From an uncultured Clostridium sp. (GTDB taxonomy: Bacteria; Bacillota; Clostridia; Lachnospirales; Lachnospiraceae): DNA of 11,371 bases. Shown here one piece after another: positions 1 to 7,029 of this stretch. The stretch's first letter is position 1. Every line of letters starts with the position of its first letter. The notes beneath the pieces are model-generated. The model saw only the letters and a program-made list of their open reading frames with translations. It ran no database searches and was not told the origin of the DNA. Made by a program: the position numbers and the translations under genes. The stretch covers positions 1 through 11,371 of the forward strand of contig USBM01000049.1 in the NCBI GenBank assembly GCA_900552885.1, in the 5' to 3' direction.

Positions 1-161
1 CAGAACCGCCGGTACTTGGCGAGGTGTTTTCGAGCCTAGTACCGCTGCGAGTGATGAGTAGCGAGAGCGTGCCTGCGTTGATATGTTATATCCCAAACAA
101 CCGATTTGTAACCTAAATGTTTCGTGCGTCCATCTCACTTACGCTGTGCAGGGGCGAACGT
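1..161. other. Non-coding tail with hairpin, possible dispersed intergenic element
   Basis: This stretch follows the stop codon of the carboxyltransferase gene and holds no convincing reading frame. Bases 10-20 and 34-44 pair as an inverted repeat of 11 positions with one mismatch (17/37), around a 13-base loop. Neither side has a T-run, so it is not a standard intrinsic terminator. The adjoining sequence at about 45-80 is rich in GCGAG/GAGTAGCGAG-like words, and 121-150 holds a short GCGT/ACGC pairing. Its base composition differs from the AT-rich intergenic DNA elsewhere in the window. I infer that it may be a copy of a dispersed palindromic intergenic repeat, but only one copy is visible here. 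Confidence 0.4.
10..44. repeat. Imperfect inverted repeat (hairpin)
   Basis: The left arm is bases 10-20 (CGGTACTTGGC) and the right arm is 34-44 (GCCTAGTACCG). Ten of the 11 positions are complementary, with a 13-base loop. No run of T follows on either strand. It could be a 3' mRNA-stabilising structure for the carboxyltransferase transcript or part of a dispersed palindromic element. Confidence 0.55.
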
Positions 162-1706
162 TTACAGCGGGATGTTTCCGTGCTTCTTATACGGCCGATT
201 TATCTGCTTCGTCTTGAGTGCATCCAACGCCGCAACAATCTTAGTCTTCGTCTCATCCGGACGAATGACCTCGTCTACAAAACCACGCTTTGCAGCCGTA
301 TACGGATTGAGGAATTTGTTCTCATATTCCTCGATCAGCTCTGCACGTTTTGCCTCCGGATCTTCTGCCGTCTGAATCTGTTTTCGTCCAATAATGTTGA
401 TAGCACCTTCAGCACCCATAACAGCAACTTCGGCAATCGGCCATGCATATACCATGTCTGCTCCCATATGCTTTGAATTCATGGCAATATACGCTCCACC
501 ATATGCCTTTCTCATGATAAGAGAAATCTTTGGTACGGTTGCCTCTGCATAAGCATACAATATCTTTGCCCCATGCCGGATAATTCCGTTATGCTCTTGC
601 TCTGATCCAGGCAAAAATGCAGGAACATCGATCAGTGATACCAACGGAATATTAAAACAATCACAGAAACGAATGAATCTTGCAATCTTATCGGAAGAGT
701 CAATATCCAAAGATCCACCTTTATGATTTGCCTGATTGCAGACAAATCCCACGGTATTGCCTTCCATTCTTCCGAAACCTACAACTGCATTCTGTGCCCA
801 GTTTTTCTGTACTTCAAAGAAACTGTCCTTGTCAATCATGGCATTTATTACATCATGAACATCATAACTCTTCTTCTTATTGTCCGGCACAATATTCACC
901 AGATTCTTGCAGTGATCCACTGATTTTCCTTTCTTCACCGGCAACGGAGCCTGATTGTTATCCGGCAGATAAGAAAGCAATTCTCTTACTCCACCCAAGC
1001 AATTCTTCTCGCTCTTATAGAGAAAATGAGCCACTCCGGAGGTCTTCGCGTGAGTCATGGCACCACCCAATTCCTCTGCCGTCAATTCTTCTCCGATTAC
1101 GGTCTTAACCACTTGTGGTCCGGTAATAAACATCTTGCTCGTCTCATCTACCACAAAAATGTAATCGCAGATGGCCGGGGAATAACATGCTCCACCGGAA
1201 CACGGTCCTAAAATAACTGCAATCTGCGGAATCACACCCGATGCGATCGTGTTACGTTCAAAGATTCCGGAATATCCACTTAATGAATCAATTCCTTCTT
1301 CAATTCTGGCTCCACCACTATCATTGATCGTCACGATCGGACACCTCATTTTCAATGCCATATCCTGTATATATACGATCTTACGGGAGTGATACTCTCC
1401 AAGACTTCCTCCGATCACCGTAAAATCCTCTGATGATGCAAACACCGTACGCCCATTGATCTTGCCGTAACCGGTTACCACACCATCTCCCGGAACTCTC
1501 TTCTTATCTAATCCAAAATCATCAATCCGGGATTCCACCAGATCATTGATCTCAACAAATGTTCCTTTATCAAATAATATATCCAAACGTTCTCTTGCTG
1601 TCAGCTTTCCTTTTTCATGTTGTTTGTCGATCGCCGCCTGACCACCGCCAAGTTTCGCTTTACTTCGACGTGCTTCTAAATCTTCAATCGCTTCATTCCA
1701 ACCCAC
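162..1706 (-). CDS. Biotin-dependent acyl-CoA carboxyltransferase subunit (PccB/MmdA type)
   Basis: This 514-residue protein is the full usual length of the carboxyltransferase subunit of propionyl-CoA carboxylase, methylmalonyl-CoA decarboxylase and related cytoplasmic or membrane-linked complexes. These move a carboxyl group between carboxybiotin and an acyl-CoA. Both crotonase-like halves are visible. The N half has LTARERLD (35-42), GSLGEYHS (100-107), NDSGGARIEEG (128-138) and GPCSGGACYSP (167-177). The C half has LIDVPAFLPG (358-367), KAYGGAYIAM (400-409) and AWPIAEVAVMGAEGA (421-435). The paired glycine-rich stretches form the two oxyanion holes of the family. The start is GTG at 1706, with AGGAGG at 1715-1720 (8-base spacing). 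The gene lies behind the cymR terminator and so should have its own promoter. The biotin carrier and membrane or biotin carboxylase partners are not in the window. Carboxylase (propionyl-CoA) and sodium-pump decarboxylase roles cannot be told apart from this subunit alone. Confidence 0.93.
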   Translation of the reverse strand: MGWNEAIEDLEARRSKAKLGGGQAAIDKQHEKGKLTARERLDILFDKGTFVEINDLVESRIDDFGLDKKRVPGDGVVTGYGKINGRTVFASSEDFTVIGGSLGEYHSRKIVYIQDMALKMRCPIVTINDSGGARIEEGIDSLSGYSGIFERNTIASGVIPQIAVILGPCSGGACYSPAICDYIFVVDETSKMFITGPQVVKTVIGEELTAEELGGAMTHAKTSGVAHFLYKSEKNCLGGVRELLSYLPDNNQAPLPVKKGKSVDHCKNLVNIVPDNKKKSYDVHDVINAMIDKDSFFEVQKNWAQNAVVGFGRMEGNTVGFVCNQANHKGGSLDIDSSDKIARFIRFCDCFNIPLVSLIDVPAFLPGSEQEHNGIIRHGAKILYAYAEATVPKISLIMRKAYGGAYIAMNSKHMGADMVYAWPIAEVAVMGAEGAINIIGRKQIQTAEDPEAKRAELIEEYENKFLNPYTAAKRGFVDEVIRPDETKTKIVAALDALKTKQINRPYKKHGNIPL

Positions 1707-1747
1707 TTTTCTATCCTCCTATAGTGAACGGTGAATTCTGTCCGCAT

Positions 1748-1770
1748 AAGGAGTCAAACATGCACTCCTT
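1748..1770 (-). promoter_or_regulatory. Leader hairpin with anti-Shine-Dalgarno arm
   Basis: In the leader of the carboxyltransferase mRNA, AAGGAGT (1770-1764) can pair perfectly over 7 bp with ACTCCTT (1754-1748) around a 9-base loop. The second arm contains CTCCT, which is also complementary to the gene's own ribosome binding site AGGAG(G) at 1715-1720. The two pairings exclude each other, so a translational switch is structurally possible. No ligand class is recognised and the functional reading is inference. Confidence 0.35.
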
Positions 1771-1808
1771 TGTGCAAACATTCAAGATGTTGATTTGTCA
1801 ACTTCTAC

Positions 1809-1837
1809 ACTATACACTATTTTATATACATATGCAA
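1809..1837 (-). promoter_or_regulatory. Candidate promoter for the carboxyltransferase gene
   Basis: On the minus strand TATAGT (1814-1809) is a good -10 element. TTGCAT (1837-1832) lies 17 bases upstream as a weak -35. It sits just past the cymR terminator and gives a leader of roughly 95 bases. A TTGACA at about 1801-1796 matches the -35 consensus exactly, but no -10 lies at a proper distance from it. Confidence 0.4.
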
Positions 1838-1839
1838 GT

Positions 1840-1887
1840 AAAAAAAAGATACACATCTGCATGGATAAACACTGCAAATGTGCATCT
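1840..1887 (-). terminator. Intrinsic terminator of the apr-cys-cymR operon
   Basis: On the minus strand bases 1887-1873 and 1861-1847 form a 15-bp stem with two G-U pairs and an 11-base loop. The stem runs into a stretch of eight T (1847-1840). It begins 5 bases after the cymR stop codon. This is a textbook rho-independent terminator and separates the sulfur operon from the carboxyltransferase gene. Confidence 0.92.
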
Positions 1888-1892
1888 GATCC

Positions 1893-2315
1893 TTATATAA
1901 CGTATTGTCCAACCTGTTCCATCTGCCAATCCACGAGGTCTTTCAAGGTGATGTTATCTACAATCTCATTGATCGCACCCTCCATTCTTGTCCAGATCCG
2001 GGCGGTCACAGATTGTCTCTCAAAACTCGTCTCATCATCAATGCTGACCGGAGCAAGGCTTCCCTCTGTCTGGCGCAGGATCATTCCCACCGTATATCTC
2101 TCCGGTGGGTTCTTAAGCATATAGCCGCCTTGTGGCCCCCGGATACTCTTTACAAATCCTGCTTTATTGAGTAAGGAAATGATCTGTTCCAGATATTTCT
2201 CTGATATCTGCTGGCGCTTGGCAATGTCCTTAAGCCGGATCGGCTCACCTGTATTATAGGTCGCCAGATCCAGCATCAATATGACAGCATATCGTCCTTT
2301 CGTAGAAATCTTCAC
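1893..2315 (-). CDS. cymR: Rrf2-family regulator, CymR-type cysteine metabolism repressor
   Basis: This 140-residue protein has the Rrf2 winged-helix layout. The N-terminal MKISTKGRYA is nearly the same as Bacillus CymR. The recognition helix region is around ISEKYLEQI (37-45), and the wing carries FVKSIRGPQGGYML (54-67). It has no cysteine at all, so it cannot hold the Fe-S cluster of IscR. Bacillus CymR likewise has no cluster and instead works with CysK to sense cysteine status. The start is GTG at 2315, with AAGGAGG at 2322-2328 and 6-base spacing. That site overlaps the cysN stop codon, so the gene is the tail of the sulfate operon. I infer that it represses that operon, including itself, through the dyad upstream of aprA. 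The effector is not visible from sequence. Confidence 0.9.
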   Translation of the reverse strand: MKISTKGRYAVILMLDLATYNTGEPIRLKDIAKRQQISEKYLEQIISLLNKAGFVKSIRGPQGGYMLKNPPERYTVGMILRQTEGSLAPVSIDDETSFERQSVTARIWTRMEGAINEIVDNITLKDLVDWQMEQVGQYVI

Positions 2316-2326
2316 AATATCCCTCC

Positions 2327-4018
2327 TTAGATCATCCAGAAGTTATCGGTGCAGACAATCCTTCGATACGTCTCAAACTTGGACCATTTATTATGGAAGT
2401 CTAATCGGTTCTCCGCTGTTACATGAGCATGCTCATATAAGAAGTTATCAAGATCCGCTTCGCTCCGAATCTTCAATGCAAATCCTCTCTCATCCAATAC
2501 CGGAAGTCCCTGATACTGATATTCGGATAATGGAATAATATCTGCTACTGCCTGATTACGAATTAAGATAACCGCATTATTATCTACAGCTAAAATGTCA
2601 AAATAATCCGGGTACTTGAAACTATCACCCTCTACCGGCACCTTATCTCCTACATGATATGTCTTATTTGTATTATTTGCTTTTGATAAAAATGCATTCT
2701 CTAAATTGAAATAAAATTCTTCAAAAATATATCCTGAAGTCTTAATATCATCCTTCTCAAAGTATGGCTTCTCACCCTCTGTATTCACGCTCTCAACCAC
2801 ACCACACGCAGAGGTCATATGAGATACACGATCAATCAGGATAAGCTCACCCAATGTCTTATTCTTCTTAAATTCATCCACAACAATTGCCTGTGCAAAT
2901 TCAATCTGGCACACAGCAATCTCATTCTTCTCAATGTACTCTGCTTCAATATGTTCTCCGGTGTTGACATCAATCTTATATTCAATGTTCTTGATAATAC
3001 CAGGAATCTTCTTTGCACCAAGCTTCACCAGATATTCTTTGCCGAGTGCTAACTTATCATCATCCATCCAAAGAAGTGTTGTTGTTACATCCTTTGCTAC
3101 CGGAAGGTCTGCCTTGTCCGTCAGAACACATCCACGACTGACATCCACTTCCCGATCCAACTGAATGGTCACTGCCTGCCCTGCAATTGCCTCATTTACA
3201 TTTTGATCGCAGTTAAGAATTCCCTTTACTGTTGCTGTCTCATTACTTGGTAGTGTTGTAATTGTCTGTCCAACCGCAACCTTACCACTCTCAATCTGCC
3301 CCTGGAATCCTCTGAACTCATGATTTGGACGGCACACGCGCTGTACCGGCATATAAAAGATAGCATCCGGTTCATTCTCTGAAACATCTACATTCTCAAG
3401 ATAGGTCAATAACGGCTCACCTGTATACCATGGCATGTTGCCGGACTTTGTTGTCACATTGTCGCCCTCTGTGGCACTGACCGGAATCAGCTTCACATCA
3501 TACAGATTCAATGTTTTAGACAACTCTTCAATATCCTTCTCAATCTCCTTGAAACGCTCTTCACTGTAATCTACAAGATCCATCTTATTGACTGCAAATA
3601 CAAAATGCTTGATTCCCATTAATGCACAGATTCTTGCATGTCTTCTGGTCTGTACCAAAACGCCATGCTTGGCATCTACCATAACGATCGCCAGCTGTGC
3701 AAAAGAAGCACCAACCGCCATATTTCTCGTATATTCTTCATGTCCCGGTGTATCTGCCACGATAAAACTTCTGTGATCTGTCGTAAAATAGCGGTATGCT
3801 ACATCGATCGTAATTCCCTGCTCTCTCTCTGCCATCAGACCGTCTAACAACAAAGAATAATCAATCTCACCACCGCGGGAACCTACTTTACTGTCTAATA
3901 TCAATGCCTTTTCCTGATCGGCATATAATAACTTGGAATCATATAAGATATGTCCAATTAATGTTGATTTACCATCATCCACGCTTCCGCATGTAATAAA
4001 TTTTAATAATCCACTCAT
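2327..4018 (-). CDS. cysN: Sulfate adenylyltransferase large subunit, GTPase CysN, with long C-terminal extension
   Basis: CysN is the GTPase that drives ATP sulfurylase (CysDN) to make APS from ATP and sulfate in the cytoplasm. From ATG 4018 the protein has 563 residues. G1 is GSVDDGKST (11-19), G3 is DTPGHEEY (89-96) and G4 is NKMD (144-147). The typical CysN switch sequence EREQGITIDVAYRYF (64-78) and the EF-Tu-like barrels follow, ending near residue 410. About 150 further residues remain (roughly 410-563). They contain no P-loop, so this is not a CysN-CysC (APS kinase) fusion, and I do not recognise the domain. E. coli CysN is about 475 residues. The start lies one base after the cysD stop (TAAGATG), with a GAGAGGGG-like site upstream. 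A longer frame to 4084 would run inside cysD and is not used. The coupling to cysD suggests equal expression of the two subunits. Confidence 0.96.
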   Translation of the reverse strand: MSGLLKFITCGSVDDGKSTLIGHILYDSKLLYADQEKALILDSKVGSRGGEIDYSLLLDGLMAEREQGITIDVAYRYFTTDHRSFIVADTPGHEEYTRNMAVGASFAQLAIVMVDAKHGVLVQTRRHARICALMGIKHFVFAVNKMDLVDYSEERFKEIEKDIEELSKTLNLYDVKLIPVSATEGDNVTTKSGNMPWYTGEPLLTYLENVDVSENEPDAIFYMPVQRVCRPNHEFRGFQGQIESGKVAVGQTITTLPSNETATVKGILNCDQNVNEAIAGQAVTIQLDREVDVSRGCVLTDKADLPVAKDVTTTLLWMDDDKLALGKEYLVKLGAKKIPGIIKNIEYKIDVNTGEHIEAEYIEKNEIAVCQIEFAQAIVVDEFKKNKTLGELILIDRVSHMTSACGVVESVNTEGEKPYFEKDDIKTSGYIFEEFYFNLENAFLSKANNTNKTYHVGDKVPVEGDSFKYPDYFDILAVDNNAVILIRNQAVADIIPLSEYQYQGLPVLDERGFALKIRSEADLDNFLYEHAHVTAENRLDFHNKWSKFETYRRIVCTDNFWMI

Positions 4019-4019
4019 C

Positions 4020-4922
4020 TTAGAAGTACCCCTCTCTCTTTCTCTTTTCCATACTGGCTGCACCGCCATCTTTATCAATGACACGGCTTGTACGCTCTGA
4101 TTCTACGGAGCTTAATGTCTCTTCGATAATCTCATCCAATGTAGTTGCGGTTGATTCCACACCACCGGACAAAGGATAACATCCCAATGTACGGAAACGT
4201 ACCATTTTCATCTCCGGCACCTCTCCCGGATTCAAGCGCATACGGTCATCATCCACCATGATGATATTTCCATCGCGATATACAACCGGTCGCTCTGCCG
4301 CAAAGTAAAGCGGGACGATTGGAATATTCTCTCTCTTGATATACTGCCAGATATCCTTCTCTGTCCAGTTTGAGATTGGGAATACACGAATACTCTCTCC
4401 CTTATTGATCTCTGTGTTATATAACTTCCACATCTCCGGTCTCTGGTTCTTCGGATCCCAGGCATGTGCTTCATTACGGAAGGAGAAAATTCTTTCTTTC
4501 GCACGACTCTTCTCCTCATCACGACGTCCACCACCAAATGCGGCTGTAAATCCATACTTGTTAAGTGCCTGTTTCAATGCCTGTGTCTTCATGATGTCCG
4601 TATAACTTGAACCGTGATCAAATGGGTTAATTCCTCTCTTCACACCGTCTTCGTTAATATACTCTAGCATCTCAATTCCAAGATCCTTTGCAACCTGATC
4701 GCGGAACTGGATCATCTCCTTAAACTTCCAGGTTGTATTTACATGCAAAAATGGAAACGGCGGTTTCTCCGGATAAAATGCTTTCATTGCCAAATGCAGC
4801 ATTACCGAACTATCCTTTCCGATCGAATACAACATTACCGGCTTCTCGCATTCCGCTGCAACCTCCCGGATGATGTAGATCGCTTCTGCTTCTAATTCAT
4901 CTAAATGTGATAATCCACTCAT
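4020..4922 (-). CDS. cysD: Sulfate adenylyltransferase small subunit CysD
   Basis: CysD is the catalytic PP-loop ATP pyrophosphatase subunit of ATP sulfurylase. It joins sulfate and ATP to form adenosine 5'-phosphosulfate, with CysN hydrolysing GTP to pull the reaction forward. The 300-residue length is normal. The PP-loop SIGKDSS is at residues 33-39, GGGRRDEEKSRAKER lies in the middle, FPISNWTEKDIWQYI follows, and the C-terminus KRKREGYF is the usual CysD ending. The ATG at 4922 has AGGAGT at 4931-4936 (8-base spacing) and follows aprB by 50 bases. It overlaps neither neighbour but is tightly linked to cysN. No residue of the known motifs appears lost. Confidence 0.97.
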   Translation of the reverse strand: MSGLSHLDELEAEAIYIIREVAAECEKPVMLYSIGKDSSVMLHLAMKAFYPEKPPFPFLHVNTTWKFKEMIQFRDQVAKDLGIEMLEYINEDGVKRGINPFDHGSSYTDIMKTQALKQALNKYGFTAAFGGGRRDEEKSRAKERIFSFRNEAHAWDPKNQRPEMWKLYNTEINKGESIRVFPISNWTEKDIWQYIKRENIPIVPLYFAAERPVVYRDGNIIMVDDDRMRLNPGEVPEMKMVRFRTLGCYPLSGGVESTATTLDEIIEETLSSVESERTSRVIDKDGGAASMEKRKREGYF

Positions 4923-4972
4923 TTTCTTTCACTCCTATTCTTTCTTAAATGTAATTCAATTATTAACTTCGG

Positions 4973-5284
4973 TTAATATCGATTTGAGTTCCTTCGATCG
5001 ACATCTATTGTCTGTATGGTTCCATCGGTCTTATGTATATTCCAATGGAGAATATCTCCTTCGGACGTAACATTCATCACACTTCCATTGCCTCCAATAT
5101 CTGCCCCTAAGAAGAACTCTATCGCTCCAACCGGACACTCTTTGACGCAGGACACGCAACCCCAACAGTCTCTTGGATAGTCCATATTGGCTTTCTCATC
5201 TTTCAGAGAGATTAATGTGCCCGGACACACCTGCGTACATCTTCCACAGGCAATACATTTGTCCTTATTAATTCGTATGCTCAT
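4973..5284 (-). CDS. aprB: AprB-like 2x[4Fe-4S] ferredoxin subunit of APS reductase
   Basis: This small iron-sulfur protein should pass electrons to the flavin subunit encoded just upstream. From ATG 5284 it has 103 residues. Cluster 1 ligands are C10, C13, C16 and C20 (CIACGRCTQVCP), and cluster 2 ligands are C40, C43, C46 and C50 (CWGCVSCVKECP). The C-terminal part GDILHWNIHKTDGTIQTIDV resembles the beta-strand tail of AprB, but the protein is shorter than sulfate-reducer AprB (about 150 residues). A GTG two codons earlier is also in frame. I chose the ATG because AAAGGAGG (5291-5298) directly abuts the GTG and sits 6 bases from the ATG. The gene overlaps the end of aprA by 17 bases, with its ribosome binding site inside aprA, which indicates translational coupling. 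A generic ferredoxin is the alternative, but the context favours AprB. Confidence 0.87.
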   Translation of the reverse strand: MSIRINKDKCIACGRCTQVCPGTLISLKDEKANMDYPRDCWGCVSCVKECPVGAIEFFLGADIGGNGSVMNVTSEGDILHWNIHKTDGTIQTIDVDRRNSNRY

Positions 5285-6968
5285 ATTCACCCTCCTTTAC
5301 AATATCCCGCCAGATCAGTTCGATCCTGCCATCTCGCATCCGGGAATTGAGATAACGGTAATATGCTTCATCCGTCTCCGGATAATCCTGATTCTCATTA
5401 AACGCATGCCATCTTGTTTCTTTCCTTCCTCGTAAATGTGCGATCAGCGATTTACAGACGACTAAGCGTTCTTTCAATTCGCAGGCAAACAATAATTCAT
5501 GCATATCCTTCGCCCCAATATGCTCTGCGAGTGCAATGATCTGGTCAATCTTCTCATCCGCTAACTGCAGCTGATTCTCATTGTATTGATACCCCGTTGC
5601 GATTCCTCCTGCATACTCATCCATGACCTTCTGCATAGCCTCTTCTAATTCTTCTATTGTAAATACAGGCTGGTCCGTCGCCCGTATCTTCTCATATTCC
5701 AACAAGATTCGATTCGCATTTTCCTGTAAGACAGCAGGATCTGAAGGAATCCGTTCCTCCCTGTTCTCTTCTAATCTTCTTATGATATCTACCGCTGCAA
5801 TCTCGCCTTCCGCCAGAGCACCCGTTACATACTTCTGTGGACATCCACCGGCAACATCTCCTGCTGCATACAAGCCATGAATCGTTGTCTGCCGGTTCGT
5901 ATCTACCCAGAATCCACTTGCGGTATGTCCACCCACAATATACGGTTCCGTTCCCTGAATCTCCACATCCTGCTCCTTTGGCATCTTACCTGTCTCGATC
6001 CATCGCAATGTCTGGCTTGGTGCCATGTTAAGATATGCCTTCAACAATTCCTCATTTTGCTTCTCTGTGATACCGCTTGTCTGCAGGTAACACGGTCCAT
6101 GTCCTAGCTGATTCTCCCGAACCGTCCCGTATACCCGCTCACTTGTCGTCAGACCATAATGTTTCTCATACACGGTGCCTCTCGAATTCACCTGTTTGGC
6201 TCCAACTCCCTGTGCGATCGTTCCGGTCGGTGCGATCGTATCCTTACACCGCAGTGCAATAAACCGCATCTCAAAAGAAGTCATCTCTGCACCGGCCCGG
6301 ATTCCCATTGCATATCCGGCCCCGGTATTAAATGGCGGATACCACATCTTATGTCTGGAAAATCCCGGATTGTTCGGTCTATATAAGCCAGCCGCTCCAC
6401 CGGTTGCAATCAACACCGCTTTCGCCTGAATCTCATAGGCAATCTCATCCATAACCGAAAAACCAATCGCTCCATACACCCGGTTATCCTCTACCAGTAA
6501 ATCCGTAATATTGATATGGTTAAGCACCTCTACCCGGTCTGCATCTTCGACGGCTTTCGCGAGAATCGGCTTGAAGTTCTCTCCGTTAATCTTAATATTC
6601 CGATTGCCTCTGGCTACATAATCACCATTCTCATCCTTCAGGATCACCAGACCTAACCGCTCCATACCCTCTGTTACTTCATTAAAATGCTCTGCTGCCG
6701 TCAACAACAGATCCCCTCTTACGATTCCTGCTGCATCCTTTGTCGCATAATCTACATAATCCTGTGGAACATGTCCTTTCGTTATGTATGCGTTAATCGC
6801 ATTCACGCCTGCCGCTAAGCAACCGCTTCTCTTAATATTCGCTTTCTCAGCTATCAAAACTGACAGATTCGAATTCCGGCTGATTGTCAGTGCTGCATAG
6901 CATCCTGCTGTTCCACCACCAACAATCAGTACATCTGTCTGAATCTGTCTGACTTGTAATCTCTCCAC
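5268..6968 (-). CDS. aprA: AprA-like adenylylsulfate (APS) reductase flavoprotein subunit
   Basis: This 566-residue protein belongs to the fumarate reductase/AprA/L-aspartate oxidase FAD family. The dinucleotide-binding loop is VGGGTAGCYAA (16-26) and the second flavin motif is GLYAAGDVAGG (365-375). AprA-like signatures are GYAMGIRAGAEMTSFEMRFIALR (218-240) and GGHTASGFWV (346-355). R235, R240 and H348 are my candidates for the Arg/His residues that contact APS in AprA. The predicted reaction is APS plus two electrons to sulfite and AMP. Neighbouring aprB and cysDN support this over fumarate reductase. The GTG start at 6968 is preceded by an in-frame TGA three codons earlier, so nothing longer is possible. 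A weak site, AAAGGA, lies 11 bases upstream. It is the first gene of the operon. Related AprA-like genes next to cysDN are known in clostridia, where the role is assimilatory. I am less sure of exact substrate use than of the family. Confidence 0.88.
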   Translation of the reverse strand: MERLQVRQIQTDVLIVGGGTAGCYAALTISRNSNLSVLIAEKANIKRSGCLAAGVNAINAYITKGHVPQDYVDYATKDAAGIVRGDLLLTAAEHFNEVTEGMERLGLVILKDENGDYVARGNRNIKINGENFKPILAKAVEDADRVEVLNHINITDLLVEDNRVYGAIGFSVMDEIAYEIQAKAVLIATGGAAGLYRPNNPGFSRHKMWYPPFNTGAGYAMGIRAGAEMTSFEMRFIALRCKDTIAPTGTIAQGVGAKQVNSRGTVYEKHYGLTTSERVYGTVRENQLGHGPCYLQTSGITEKQNEELLKAYLNMAPSQTLRWIETGKMPKEQDVEIQGTEPYIVGGHTASGFWVDTNRQTTIHGLYAAGDVAGGCPQKYVTGALAEGEIAAVDIIRRLEENREERIPSDPAVLQENANRILLEYEKIRATDQPVFTIEELEEAMQKVMDEYAGGIATGYQYNENQLQLADEKIDQIIALAEHIGAKDMHELLFACELKERLVVCKSLIAHLRGRKETRWHAFNENQDYPETDEAYYRYLNSRMRDGRIELIWRDIVKEGEYEHTN

Positions 6969-7000
6969 GGTATCTCATATCCTTTCCTCATGTTAGGTGC

Positions 7001-7029
7001 ATTATAACACCTATTTCCCTATTTGTAAA
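7001..7029 (-). promoter_or_regulatory. Sigma-A type promoter of the apr-cys-cymR operon
   Basis: On the minus strand the -35 is TTTACA (7029-7024), the spacer is exactly 17 bases, and the -10 is a perfect TATAAT (7006-7001). Transcription should begin near 6994, giving a leader of about 25 bases before the aprA GTG. It is the best promoter in the window and lies just past the cysQ terminator. Confidence 0.88.

Noticed and set aside
1796..1801. Perfect TTGACA as -35 of the carboxyltransferase promoter
   Set aside because: No acceptable -10 lies 16-18 bases downstream. The hexamer forms part of a short GTTGA/TCAAC hairpin.
1893..2315. IscR-type iron-sulfur regulator
   Set aside because: The protein contains no cysteine and its N-terminus and wing match CymR. 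The operon is sulfate assimilation, not Fe-S assembly.
2327..2790. APS kinase (CysC) fused to CysN
   Set aside because: No GxxGxGKS-type P-loop or other APS kinase motif is present after residue 410.
4019..4084. Longer N-terminus for CysN (start at 4084)
   Set aside because: It would overlap the cysD C-terminus in another frame. The CysN family begins close to the GSVDDGKST loop, which fits the ATG at 4018.
4232..4555. Minus-strand open frame inside cysD
   Set aside because: It is an out-of-frame shadow of cysD, which is complete with all motifs.
5285..5290. GTG start for AprB two codons upstream
   Set aside because: The ribosome binding site directly touches this GTG with no spacing, whereas the ATG at 5284 is 6 bases away.
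5268..6968. Fumarate reductase or succinate dehydrogenase flavoprotein
   Set aside because: The fold is shared, but the EMTSFEMRFIALR and GGHTASGFW regions and the aprB-cysD-cysN neighbours fit APS reductase better.
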